Source: Allorhizobium sonneratiae
GTDB taxonomy: Bacteria > Pseudomonadota > Alphaproteobacteria > Rhizobiales > Rhizobiaceae
Direction of reading: 5' to 3'
Length of the DNA stretch: 64,000 nucleotides
Assembly (NCBI RefSeq): GCF_023700755.1
Contig: NZ_JAMKOJ010000006.1
Location: forward strand, 62,001 to 126,000
Shown: in pieces, positions 35,082 to 44,607 of the stretch
Layout: the number at the start of each line of letters is the position of its first letter
How positions within the stretch are numbered: position 1 is the first letter of the stretch
Notes under the pieces: model-generated
What the model was told of the DNA's origin: nothing
The model's input: only the letters and a program-made list of their open reading frames with translations
Database searches by the model: none
Translations under genes and position numbers: made by a program

Positions 35082-38000
35082 AGCGGGCAGAAAGCCGGGC
35101 AAAGACAAGATAGATGATCGGGGTGGTGTAAAGCGTCAGCACCTGCGAGACGATCAATCCACCGGCAATGGCGATGCCAAGCGGCCGATGCAGATCGGCG
35201 CCCGGTCCGGTATTGACGATCAGTGGCACCGCCCCCATCAGCGCGGCGAGCGTTGTCATCAAAATGGGGCGGAAGCGGGCAAGACAGGCCTGATGGATTG
35301 CCTCCTGCGGGGTCAATCCGCCGCGTCGCTCGGCCTCCAGCGCGAAATCCACCAGCATGATGCCATTTTTCTTGACGATACCGATCAACAGAATAATGCC
35401 GATAAAGGCGACGATGCTCAGTTCCGTCCCGCTGATCCAGAGCGCCAGCAGCGCTCCAAGCCCCGCAGATGGCAGGGTGGAAATGATCGTCAGCGGATGG
35501 ACAAGGCTCTCATAGAGAATGCCAAGCACGATATAGACGGCCAGAAGCGCTGCCACGATCAAAAGGGGCTGGCTGCCGGAGGAACTGCTGACGGTTGCCG
35601 CATCGCCGGCAAATTCGGCATGCAGCGTATCGGGCAGATGCATGTCGAGCACGGCCTGGCGCACAGCGGCATTGGCCTCAGCCAGCGGCACATCCGGGCG
35701 TGTGTCATAGGAAATCGTCACCGAGGGAAATTGCCCCTGATGGTTAACGCCAAGTGGCGCCAGTGTCCGCTCGATCCGGGCAAAGGCCGAAAGCGGCACC
35801 TGTGTTCCGCCGCTTGCCGGCACATAGGTTTTCAAGATCGAGGCGGGGTTTAAAGCAAAATCGGGAAAGGCTTCGAGAATGACCTTATACTGATTGCGAT
35901 CGTCGTAAATCGTGGTGATTTGACGCTGGGCGAATGCATTGTTCAAGGCCGTATCGACACTGGTCATGCTGACGCCCAGTTGCGAGGCGCGCTCCCGATC
36001 GATGGTGACGGTGGCCTGAAGCCCGCTCGGCATCCGGTCGCTGACCACATCGGCCAGCAGCGGCTCGTCCTGCAACCGCGCCAGAATGCGCGGCGCCCAT
36101 TCGATCAGTTCCTGATAATCGGCATCCCAGAGCGTGAACTGATATTCCGAATCGGAAGAGCGTGCGCCGACCCGAATATCGCTTGGCGAATAAAAGGAGG
36201 TGTCCAGTCCGGCAATGCCCGACGTCGCCTGGCGCAGGCGGGCAATGACGGTATCGATGGGCGGTCTTTGGTCGAGCGGTTTCAGCGAAATCAGCATCTG
36301 CCCGCGATTGGGCGTGCCAAGCCAGCCGCCACCCACCGAAGCGCCGATATTGTCGACCGCCGGGTCCTGTTCGACAATGGCCATGACACGCCGTTCCAGC
36401 GCCACCATGGCCGGATAGGATATATCGCTGGAGCCTGTGCTATTGGCGAAGATGAAGCCGGTATCGCTTTTCGGGATAAAGCCTTTCGGTACCTTGGCAT
36501 AAAGATAGCCGGTCAACACCACACAGGCGATAATGCTGAGTAGGGCCAAAACCCGGTGATGCAGCACCGCCAGCAATGTCCGGTCGTAAAAACCGACGAC
36601 ACGGGCAAGGCCGCCCTCGATCACACGGTCAAATTTTCGGTTATTGCCATCCTGATCATGCGGTTTCAGCCGATGGGCGCAGATCATCGGTGTCAATGTC
36701 AGCGACACCACAGTCGAGACGACGATGGTGAAGCCCAGTGTCAAAGAAAAGGAGAGAAAAATCCGCCCGATGACGCCGCCCATGAAAAACAGGGGAATAA
36801 AGGCCGCCATCAGCGACAGGCTGATCGCCACCACGGTAAAGCCGATCTGGCGCGCGCCCTCGCGGGCTGCCGCAAGCGGTTTCATGCCTTTTTCCAGATT
36901 GGCATAGACATTTTCGATCATGACGATGGCGTCATCGACGACAAAGCCGCTGGCAACCGCCAGCGCCATCAAAGACAGATTGTCGATGGAAAGCCCGGTC
37001 AGCCACATGGCGGCGAACGCCCCGGCAAAGGAGAGCGGCACCGTCACCCCTGCGGCAAGGGTCGGCACCAGCCGCCTGAGAAACAGGAACACAACCGCCA
37101 TCACCAGCGCAATCGTCACCAGCAGGGTCAGTTGCATGTCTTCGACACTGGAGTGAATGGTGACGGTGCGGTCATTCAACACATGAATGTCGATACCGGC
37201 CGGGATAAGCTGCTTGAGTTCCGGGAGCAGCGCCTTCACCGCATCGACAGTGGACACGACATTGGCGTCCGCCGCCTTGGTGATGCTCAGGAGTACGGCG
37301 GGCTTGCCGTTGAACCAGGCATCGGAGCGGCGATTGCGCACGCCTGGCGCCACCTCGGCAATATCGGAGAGTTTCACAGCCGTGCCATCAGCGGCATGGA
37401 TGATCAGATTGCCATAGTCTTCCGGTGTCTTGAGCTGCGCATTGAACGACAGAGCATAGGCGGCGCGCGGCCCGTCAATCGAGCCTAGAGGCCCGAGCGC
37501 ATTGGCATTGACGATGGCGTTGCGCACATCATTGGCCGAAAGCCCGATTGCCGCCAGCCGGTCGGGATTGAGCCGCACACGCACCGCCGGCTGATCCGCC
37601 CCGCTGACATTGACATCGCCGACACCTTCGACCTGGGAAATGCGCTGCACCACCACGCTGTCGGCCGCATCATAGACGGCGCTGGGCGGCACCGTATCGG
37701 AGGTCAGCGCCAAAGTCAGGATCGGGGCGGCCGCCGGATTGGCCTTGCGCAGTGTCGGCATCGACGGCATGTCGCTTGGCAGGTCTCCCACAGCGGCATT
37801 GATCGCCGCCTGCACATCCTGGGCGGCACTGTCAACATTGCGGGAAATATCGAATTGCAGAAAGATATTGGTGGTGCCCAGACCGCTGACCGAGGTCATT
37901 TCGGTGACGCCGGCAATGGTGCCGAGATGCCGTTCCAGCGGCGCGGCCACGCTCGCCGCCATGCTCTCCGGGTCGGCCCCCGGACGGCTGGCGCTGACGC

Positions 38001-38136
38001 GGATGGTCGGCAGATCGACGGCGGGAAGGCTTGCAACCGGCAGAAAATGATAGGCGACCAGCCCGAGCAGCATCAGGCCTATGGCCAGAAGCGTCGTGCC
38101 GACAGGCCGGTCGATGAAGGGCTTGGACAGGTTCAT
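35029..38136 (-). CDS. mdtC: RND efflux transporter subunit (MdtC-like)
   Basis: Inner-membrane proton/drug antiporter of 1,035 residues, HAE1 family, 12 membrane segments with two large periplasmic loops. The proton-relay Asp pair is seen in ASGFVVDDAIVMIENVY near residue 400. It differs from the adjacent RND protein and the two likely form a mixed trimer as in MdtBC/MuxBC. It is the last gene of the MFP-RND-RND operon; the start overlaps the upstream stop (ATGA). Its final 53 bp overlap the mannosidase 3' end on the other strand. Confidence 0.9.
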   Translation of the reverse strand: MNLSKPFIDRPVGTTLLAIGLMLLGLVAYHFLPVASLPAVDLPTIRVSASRPGADPESMAASVAAPLERHLGTIAGVTEMTSVSGLGTTNIFLQFDISRNVDSAAQDVQAAINAAVGDLPSDMPSMPTLRKANPAAAPILTLALTSDTVPPSAVYDAADSVVVQRISQVEGVGDVNVSGADQPAVRVRLNPDRLAAIGLSANDVRNAIVNANALGPLGSIDGPRAAYALSFNAQLKTPEDYGNLIIHAADGTAVKLSDIAEVAPGVRNRRSDAWFNGKPAVLLSITKAADANVVSTVDAVKALLPELKQLIPAGIDIHVLNDRTVTIHSSVEDMQLTLLVTIALVMAVVFLFLRRLVPTLAAGVTVPLSFAGAFAAMWLTGLSIDNLSLMALAVASGFVVDDAIVMIENVYANLEKGMKPLAAAREGARQIGFTVVAISLSLMAAFIPLFFMGGVIGRIFLSFSLTLGFTIVVSTVVSLTLTPMICAHRLKPHDQDGNNRKFDRVIEGGLARVVGFYDRTLLAVLHHRVLALLSIIACVVLTGYLYAKVPKGFIPKSDTGFIFANSTGSSDISYPAMVALERRVMAIVEQDPAVDNIGASVGGGWLGTPNRGQMLISLKPLDQRPPIDTVIARLRQATSGIAGLDTSFYSPSDIRVGARSSDSEYQFTLWDADYQELIEWAPRILARLQDEPLLADVVSDRMPSGLQATVTIDRERASQLGVSMTSVDTALNNAFAQRQITTIYDDRNQYKVILEAFPDFALNPASILKTYVPASGGTQVPLSAFARIERTLAPLGVNHQGQFPSVTISYDTRPDVPLAEANAAVRQAVLDMHLPDTLHAEFAGDAATVSSSSGSQPLLIVAALLAVYIVLGILYESLVHPLTIISTLPSAGLGALLALWISGTELSIVAFIGIILLIGIVKKNGIMLVDFALEAERRGGLTPQEAIHQACLARFRPILMTTLAALMGAVPLIVNTGPGADLHRPLGIAIAGGLIVSQVLTLYTTPIIYLVFARLSARFSRKPDRAGHALGAFRG

Positions 38137-41100
38137 GACGGGTTCTCCGCCGCCTGCTCCGTCTCCTCCCCGATCGTCCTGTGCCGCCTGCCGCCACCAA
38201 GCCGGTCGAGCGCCAGATAGATGACCGGTGTGGTATAAAGTGTCAGAAGCTGGCTCAGAAGCAGACCGCCAATGATGGAAATGCCAAGCGGAATGCGCAG
38301 TTCCGCCCCCGCCCCTTCAGCCAGCGCCAGCGGCAAGGCGCCGAAAAGCGCAGCAAGCGTCGTCATCATGATCGGACGGAAGCGCAGGATTGCCGCCTGG
38401 ATGATCGCCTCGCGTGGCGAAAGCCCCTGATGGCGTTCGGCGTCGAGGGCAAAATCGATCATCATGATCGCATTCTTCTTGACAATACCCATCAGCAGCA
38501 CGATGCCGATCAGCGCGATAATCGACAGATCCTGACCGAACAGCATCAAGGCCAGCAGCGCTCCGACCCCTGCCGACGGCAGGGTGGAGAGGATCGTCAC
38601 CGGATGGATGGCGCTTTCATACAAGAGCCCAAGCACGATATAGATGGTGATCACGGCGGCCAGAATGAGCCAGGGTTCGCCCGCCAGAGAGCGGTCGAAT
38701 TCCTCCGTATCGCCACTATAGCGCCGCTCAATGGAAGCAGGCATGCCGATGGATTTTTCCGCGGCCTTGATCGCGGTCACCGCCTCGCTCAGCGAGGCGG
38801 TGCGGGCCAGATCGAAACTGAGCGTCACCGCTGGAAACTGCTCATCGCGGCTGATCACCAGCGGCGCGGTCGTAAACTGAACCTTGGCGACGGCGCTCAA
38901 GGGAACGACCGTGCTGCCAGAACCGGCGACATAGATCTTGTCCAGCGATTTCGCATCGTTGCGGTATCGGTCCGCCGCTTCCAGAATAACGCGATACTGG
39001 TTGGCCTGTCCGTAAATCGTGCTGATCTGCCGCTGGCCGAAGGCATCGTACAGCGTATCGCTGATGGCCTGCATGGTCACGCCGAGGCGGGCGGCGGTTT
39101 CGCGGTTGACGGTGATGGACAACTGGCCGCCACCGGATTCAGCGTCAGTCGACACGTCGATCAGGGCCGGATTTTGCCGGAGCGCTGCGACCAGACGATT
39201 GGCCCAGAGCGATACCGTCTGCAAATCTGTACCTGTCAACGTGTATTGATAGGGTGCCCGACTTTGGCGGGTGCTGATGGAAATATCCCGCAGGCTCTGA
39301 AAGGTCACCGCCAGGCCCGGCAGACCGGCTACACGGGCACGCAGCCTGTCAATGACATCCTGTGCTGAAAGACCACGTTCAGCAAGCGGTTTCAAGACGA
39401 TGCGATAGACCGCAGTGTTCATCGTCAGATTGGAGGCGCTGGCGCCAACCGAGGCAATCACGCTCTGGACGGCAGGGTCAGCGCGCAGGCGCTCGCCGAT
39501 CTCCCGTTGCTCGGCCTTCATTGCGTCGAAAGAGGCTGTCGGTTCGCTTTCGGCCACGGCCGAGATCAGGCCGGTATCCTGCGCCGGCAGAAATCCTTTC
39601 GGGATGATCAGATAAAGCCCGACGGTTACCGCCAGCGTTGCGAATGTCAAGGACAGCATCAGGCCGCTGTGATCGACAGCCCAGATGACACTTCGCCGAT
39701 AGGCCTCATTCATCCTGCCGATGGCGCGGGTCACCGGACCTGGCGCGGTCTCGTCACCAGCCGGACGGGCTTTGAGAATGCGCGCGCACATCATCGGCGT
39801 CAGCGTCAGCGACACCAGAGCCGACACCACCACGGCGATGGTGAGCGTCAGGGCAAATTCCCGGAACATGCGTCCGACAATGCCGGTCATGAACAGCAGC
39901 GGAATGAAGACGGCAATCAGCGAGACAGTCAAGGAGACGATCGTAAAGCCGATCTCACCCGCGCCTTTCAGCGCGGCGCGCATCGGATGTTCGCCCTCTT
40001 CGATATGACGGGCAATGTTCTCGATCATGACAATGGCGTCGTCAACGACGAAGCCCGTGCCGATGGTGAGCGCCATCAACGACAGATTGTCGAGGCTGAA
40101 GCCGCAAAACCACATGACACCAAAGGTGGCAATCAACGACAGCGGCAGCGCTACCCCGGCGATGATCGTGGCCGTCAATGTTCTCAGAAACAGGAAGACC
40201 ACCAGCACGACCAGAGCCACACTGATGGCAAGTGTTATCTGCACGTCATGAATGGAGGCGCGGATGGTTTGCGTCCGGTCACTGACGATGTCGAGCGAAA
40301 CGCCGGCTGGCAAAGCCTGTCTCAAGCGGGGCAATTGCCGCTCCACCTCGCCAACCGTTGCGATCACATTGGCGCCCGGCTGACGCATGATATCGACGAT
40401 GACGGCGGGGTGGCCCTGATACCAGGCGGCGACATGCTCGTTTTCCAGCCCTTCGACCACATCGGCCACATCTTTGAGCAGAACAGGCGCACCATTGCTG
40501 TAGGCAACGATGATGTTGCGGTAGACGTCCGGGTCGTGGATCTGGTCGTTGGCCGCAAGGGTGAAGGATTGGGACAACCCATCGATGGCGCCTTTGGCAC
40601 CGGAGACATTGGCATTGGAGATCGCCGTGCGCAGGCTTTCCAGCGTCAGCCCATAAGAGGCAAGCCGTGCCAGATCAGCCTTGACCCGGATCGCTGGCTT
40701 GACCCCACCCTGAATGCTGACATCGCCGACACCGGAGACCTCACTCAGCCGTTGCGCCATGATCGTGTCGGCGAAATCGCTGATATTGCGGATGGGATAG
40801 GTATCGGAATGCAGCGCCAGCGTCAGGATCGGCGTTTCGGCCGGATTGACCTTGGCATAGGTGGGCGGATAGGGCAGCGTTTTCGGCAGGCTGCCATTGG
40901 CGGTGTTGATCGCCGCCTGCACATCCTGCGCCGCACCATCGATGTCACGGTCCAGATTGAACTGCAGGGTGATCCGGCTTATGCCAAAGGCGCTCGACGA
41001 GGTCATCGAGGCGAGAGCCGGAATCTGCCCAAGCGGTCGCTCGAGTGGCGCCGTCACCAGCGCGGCCATGGTGTCGGCGCTGGCGCCCGGCAATTGCGTC

Positions 41101-41243
41101 GTCACCTCGATGGTCGGAAAAGCCACCTGCGGCAGGGGTGCGACCGGAAGCGCGAAAAAACCGAGCAACCCGCCAAGCAGCGTGGCAATGCCAAGCAGCG
41201 AGGTGGCGATGGGCCGCAGAATGAACGGGCTGGACAGGCTCAT
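38133..41243 (-). CDS. mdtB: RND efflux transporter subunit (MdtB-like)
   Basis: Second HAE1-family RND pump protein, 1,036 residues. Starts SLSSPFILRPIATSLLGIA, and has the DD motif in GTGFVVDDAIVMIENIARHI. Both RND genes overlap by 4 bp, as do this gene and the adaptor gene upstream (41240-41243), so the three are translationally coupled. No outer-membrane TolC-type gene and no two-component system is adjacent. Substrates cannot be predicted. Confidence 0.9.
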   Translation of the reverse strand: MSLSSPFILRPIATSLLGIATLLGGLLGFFALPVAPLPQVAFPTIEVTTQLPGASADTMAALVTAPLERPLGQIPALASMTSSSAFGISRITLQFNLDRDIDGAAQDVQAAINTANGSLPKTLPYPPTYAKVNPAETPILTLALHSDTYPIRNISDFADTIMAQRLSEVSGVGDVSIQGGVKPAIRVKADLARLASYGLTLESLRTAISNANVSGAKGAIDGLSQSFTLAANDQIHDPDVYRNIIVAYSNGAPVLLKDVADVVEGLENEHVAAWYQGHPAVIVDIMRQPGANVIATVGEVERQLPRLRQALPAGVSLDIVSDRTQTIRASIHDVQITLAISVALVVLVVFLFLRTLTATIIAGVALPLSLIATFGVMWFCGFSLDNLSLMALTIGTGFVVDDAIVMIENIARHIEEGEHPMRAALKGAGEIGFTIVSLTVSLIAVFIPLLFMTGIVGRMFREFALTLTIAVVVSALVSLTLTPMMCARILKARPAGDETAPGPVTRAIGRMNEAYRRSVIWAVDHSGLMLSLTFATLAVTVGLYLIIPKGFLPAQDTGLISAVAESEPTASFDAMKAEQREIGERLRADPAVQSVIASVGASASNLTMNTAVYRIVLKPLAERGLSAQDVIDRLRARVAGLPGLAVTFQSLRDISISTRQSRAPYQYTLTGTDLQTVSLWANRLVAALRQNPALIDVSTDAESGGGQLSITVNRETAARLGVTMQAISDTLYDAFGQRQISTIYGQANQYRVILEAADRYRNDAKSLDKIYVAGSGSTVVPLSAVAKVQFTTAPLVISRDEQFPAVTLSFDLARTASLSEAVTAIKAAEKSIGMPASIERRYSGDTEEFDRSLAGEPWLILAAVITIYIVLGLLYESAIHPVTILSTLPSAGVGALLALMLFGQDLSIIALIGIVLLMGIVKKNAIMMIDFALDAERHQGLSPREAIIQAAILRFRPIMMTTLAALFGALPLALAEGAGAELRIPLGISIIGGLLLSQLLTLYTTPVIYLALDRLGGGRRHRTIGEETEQAAENPS

Positions 41244-42586
41244 TGGCTGGCATCAGCCGGTTTGGGGCTGGCGTCAGCCGGCTCGGCTGCAGCCGCCGGC
41301 GCTGGTTTTTCTGCCGTTCCGGCAGCGCTACCCGTCTCTGCCGCCGGTTTCTTCTCCCTGTTGCTGCCCTTGCGACCAGAATGACGGCCATGGTTCTGCT
41401 CGGCCAATGGCACTTTCATTTTCGCAGGATCGGCCTCTTCAGGCGTAGAAACCCGCACATGCGCGCCGTCCTGCAGCCGGTTAAAGCCGGTCGTCACCAC
41501 ATGCTCTCCCGGTTTCAGCCCCTTTGTAATGACCGCAATCCTGTCATCCTGCAGGGTGACGCTGACGGGCATGATACGGACGGTATCATCCGGCCTGACA
41601 ATATAACTGTAGGTTCCACCCGGCCCGCGCTGCACCGCCGCCACCGGTACCGTCATCACCTGCTTGAGCGTCTTGACCTTGAGTCTGGCATTGACGAAAG
41701 CCCCCGGCCATAAAGCCTCATCCTGATTGGCAAATTCAGCCTTCAGTTTCACCGTACCCGTTGTCGGATCGACCTGATTGTCGATCACCGTCAGCTTGCC
41801 CTCGGCAATCACCGTGTGGCCATCCTGATCCAGCGCCTCGACGGAAAGCGGTCCGGCCTGACTGGCCTTGACCACCTCGGCCAGATTTTGCTGGGGAATG
41901 GAAAACAGCACATCGATGGGGCGGATCTGCGACAGGGTAACGATGCCGTCCGTGTCGCCGCTTGAGACGATATTACCGATATCGACATTGCGGATGCCGG
42001 TGCGCCCGTCGATCGGAGCCTTGATCACGGTATAGTCGAGCTGCGCCTGCGCGGCTTCGATCGCCGCCGCATCGGCCTCGACCTGGGCGGCATATTGCGC
42101 CACCAGCCCGCGCTGGCTGTCGACCTGCTGCTGGGTTCCGGCCGAGCTATCGAGCAGCTTGACCAGACGAGCAAGCTCGACATTGGTCGCATCGAGAAGC
42201 GCTGCATCCTGCGCCTTCTTGGCAATCGCCTGATCGAGCTGGGCTTTGTAAAGGGCGGGATCGAGCCGGGCGATCAGATCGCCCTTCTTCACATCCTGAC
42301 CTTCGTTAAAGCCAATCTCGACGATCTTGCCGGTGATCTGTGCCTTGACCACGACAGTATTGGTCGGTTTCACGCTGCCAACGCCCGTGACATAGACGGG
42401 CACATCGGCTAGCACCACGGGCGCAGCCACCACCGCAATCGAACGATCACCCGCATCGGCGCGCTCGCCTTTGCCAGTGTCATGTCTGCCCATCACCGGC
42501 AGCCATGTCGGATGCAGAAAATAAAGCCCGGCGGCTGCCAGGATCAGAACAAGCACGATAAAACCGGCTTTTCGGGCATGGGTCAT
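41240..42586 (-). CDS. mdtA: RND membrane-fusion (adaptor) protein, MdtA-like
   Basis: Periplasmic adaptor of about 448 residues, anchored by an N-terminal hydrophobic segment (AGFIVLVLILAAAGLYFL). The lipoyl domain halves flank a coiled coil (about residues 100-180; VVVKAQITGKIVEIGFNEGQ then DYTVIKAPIDGRTGIRNVD) and a beta-barrel follows. The C-terminus carries a low-complexity tail rich in Ala, Pro and Lys of about 40 residues (e.g. KPAPAAAAEPADASPKPAD). The ATG at 42586 is the likely start; the frame extends to 42667 over the operator-like palindrome. Confidence 0.88.
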   Translation of the reverse strand: MTHARKAGFIVLVLILAAAGLYFLHPTWLPVMGRHDTGKGERADAGDRSIAVVAAPVVLADVPVYVTGVGSVKPTNTVVVKAQITGKIVEIGFNEGQDVKKGDLIARLDPALYKAQLDQAIAKKAQDAALLDATNVELARLVKLLDSSAGTQQQVDSQRGLVAQYAAQVEADAAAIEAAQAQLDYTVIKAPIDGRTGIRNVDIGNIVSSGDTDGIVTLSQIRPIDVLFSIPQQNLAEVVKASQAGPLSVEALDQDGHTVIAEGKLTVIDNQVDPTTGTVKLKAEFANQDEALWPGAFVNARLKVKTLKQVMTVPVAAVQRGPGGTYSYIVRPDDTVRIMPVSVTLQDDRIAVITKGLKPGEHVVTTGFNRLQDGAHVRVSTPEEADPAKMKVPLAEQNHGRHSGRKGSNREKKPAAETGSAAGTAEKPAPAAAAEPADASPKPADASQ

Positions 42587-42665
42587 GAAACACTCGTCAA
42601 GAGAAGCGCAATTGGTCTCGACAGTCGTCCCGACTGATACGGCACCATGCGCTGTGATCAAACGC

Positions 42666-42680
42666 ATGTTACTGTAACAT
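42666..42680. promoter_or_regulatory. 15-bp palindrome upstream of the RND operon
   Basis: ATGTTACTGTAACAT is a perfect dyad with 7-bp arms around a central T. It lies 80 bp upstream of the chosen adaptor start, the usual position for a TetR- or MarR-type repressor site controlling an efflux operon. No such regulator gene is adjacent. Confidence 0.5.
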
Positions 42681-42936
42681 ACTCAATCCGCTGCACTATC
42701 CTTCAAAACCCATTTCAGATTCAAAGGGATATGCAGTCGTTCAGACGGTTCACCATCCCGTCCCAGCCTGACAACTTGCCGCTTTCTGGAAAAGCACTGC
42801 TGCCGTGTCAGGATAATGACAGATTCATGCTTATATTCGGTATTTTCGTGCCGTTCTCATTAAATATCGGCAATCTTGGCTGCTTCACCCACCGGTATCA
42901 GGACCGGCAGGTGAATCCTGTTTCGGCCATCACATC

Positions 42937-43878
42937 TCAGGCCAAATCGGGATATCTGGCCGCGTACCAGTTTTTGAACAGACGGTATTGCTGTTCGAGA
43001 TGGCGTTGCTGCGAGGCGCTCAACCGGTCGGTCTCGTTGAAATGCAGGCTGTATTCGCTCTCGCCGTTCAACACCATCAGATATTTGTAATGCAGCACCA
43101 GATCGGGACCTTCATCATAGGCCGAAAGCACATAGAGAGCCTCCTCCAGTTCTTTCGCCGCCCGCCTTGCCTCGACATCGCCCTCTGCGGCTTTCTCACA
43201 CAAGGCCACCAGATGCAGGACTTCTTTCGGCAGGGCGTTGCCGATGCCGGTGATAGCCCCCTTGGCGCCGCAATTGACGAAGCCGTGATAAACGCCTGTG
43301 TCGACACCGACCATCAGTGTCAGGCTCTCATCGGCATGGGTAATCGTTTCCGCCGCATAGGTCATATCGGCCTTGCCGCCGAATTCCTTGAAGCCGACCA
43401 GATTGGCAAAACAGGCGCGCAGGGCGAAAAACAGGTCAGCGCGGGTGGCAAAGCCATAATAGGGGCTGTTGTAGATCACCGACGGCACGTCTGGCGCCGC
43501 CGCCAAAATGGCGGAAAAATGCTCCATCTGCGCCGCCGATGAAGAGCCGCGCGACAGAACCCGCGGGATCACCATCAAACCGGCCGCACCGACGGCTGCG
43601 GCATGGGCGGCATGGCTGACAGCCGAGCGGGTATTGACCGCCCCGGTTCCGACAACCACGGGAACACCGGCCTGCGTCAGACGGCGCACGCCTTCCTGTC
43701 GCTCTTCATCAGTCAGCAGAGGCCAGTCGCCCATCGAACCGCAATAAACAACAGCGCTCATACCAAGGGCAATCAGCTCCTTGCCTTTGCGCACCAGCGC
43801 ATCGAAATCGGGCCTACGATCGGCCGTGCAGGGGGTCATCAAAGCGGGGATGGTCCCCCGGAAGGGCGTCTGTGTCAT
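42937..43878 (-). CDS. DapA-superfamily aldolase/lyase (Schiff-base class I)
   Basis: TIM-barrel enzyme of about 313 residues related to dihydrodipicolinate synthase, N-acetylneuraminate lyase and keto-deoxy sugar-acid dehydratases/aldolases. The Schiff-base Lys is in GFKEFGGK (K164) and the partner Tyr in VIYNSPYYG (Y136). The ATG at 43878 follows GGAGAG; a start at 43917 is possible but poorer. It stands alone, with no dap operon neighbours, and a 14-bp operator-like palindrome sits about 40 bp upstream, suggesting an inducible catabolic lyase rather than lysine biosynthesis. The substrate is unknown; the surrounding sugar and oxidase genes would suit a keto-acid cleaving step. Confidence 0.85.
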   Translation of the reverse strand: MTQTPFRGTIPALMTPCTADRRPDFDALVRKGKELIALGMSAVVYCGSMGDWPLLTDEERQEGVRRLTQAGVPVVVGTGAVNTRSAVSHAAHAAAVGAAGLMVIPRVLSRGSSSAAQMEHFSAILAAAPDVPSVIYNSPYYGFATRADLFFALRACFANLVGFKEFGGKADMTYAAETITHADESLTLMVGVDTGVYHGFVNCGAKGAITGIGNALPKEVLHLVALCEKAAEGDVEARRAAKELEEALYVLSAYDEGPDLVLHYKYLMVLNGESEYSLHFNETDRLSASQQRHLEQQYRLFKNWYAARYPDLA

Positions 43879-43917
43879 GGTCTCTCCAACCTCTGGACAA
43901 ATCTGATGATATGGCAT

Positions 43918-43931
43918 TGTGATATATCACA
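43918..43931. promoter_or_regulatory. 14-bp perfect palindrome before the DapA-like gene
   Basis: TGTGATATATCACA is a perfect 14-bp palindrome 40 bp upstream of the DapA-like start at 43878. Dyads of this size and AT-centre are common for GntR-type or similar repressors of catabolic lyases; the binding protein is not encoded in the window. Confidence 0.5.
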
Positions 43932-44607
43932 TTGCGATCCGGTGCCAGAGAATTCTCATGCCGATGTCATGATTGGCACAGCAGAGGTCATCACTCTTTG
44001 CACGCGCAAGTCAGATAAACACCTCAAAACATGAATATCTTTCTTCTTTCCTCATCAGAAAGACATCTATGATTTTTTCAGGTCAAGGCCTAAAAATATT
44101 GTTTCTCCACTATATTTTAACGTTTATTGCTGTTTGAAAGATGCCAGAAAAATCGTCCACACTGCCTGTTTTTACACCGTTATTGACAAGAATCCGAGAT
44201 GTCAGATCGTTATGGATGGCGCTGTACATTCTTATCCTGGCAGGGACCGGACAGAGGATACATGTTGCAGAGGATAAATGACCGGCTGTCAGAGGTTGCA
44301 GCCAGACGATTGAACCCTATACTTTCCATGAGTTGTTTCTGAACCGGAATAGATGCTTTTCAGAAAGGCCGTCGATAACCTTCTCCTTCGTGTTCCCTAT
44401 CCTGTGTTGCTGCTGGGGCACAAACCAATCAACTGTCAACGCCGGAAGCCATGATGCACTTTCGGATGACGCGGCGGATAAGCCGCAACCTACTTTAACC
44501 ATCCGACGGCATGCCTTGTGTGATTTAGATCTTGCACGGCGCTGTCTTGAGTGAGTCTGAGCTGGTTATCCTTCAGGCTTTTATCGCTTCCATTTTGAGG
44601 GACCATC
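43932..44607. other. Intergenic region upstream of the FAD dehydrogenase operon
   Basis: 676 bp between divergent genes, AT-richer than its surroundings, without a convincing coding frame. The short frames here show no ribosome site or recognisable protein. It presumably contains the promoter of the three-gene operon starting at 44608; I could not identify a firm -35/-10 pair. Confidence 0.45.

Noticed and set aside
39507-41384. 625-codon open frame on the + strand inside the RND genes
   Set aside because: The translation is His/Arg/Gln-rich and without domains, and it lies opposite conserved RND segments.
42937-43878. Calling the DapA-family gene dapA (lysine biosynthesis)
   Set aside because: It is isolated, has its own operator-like dyad and no dap neighbours, and the superfamily includes many catabolic lyases.
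44333-44554. 73-codon open frame upstream of the FAD dehydrogenase operon
   Set aside because: Cys/Phe-rich translation without homology cues and no Shine-Dalgarno sequence.
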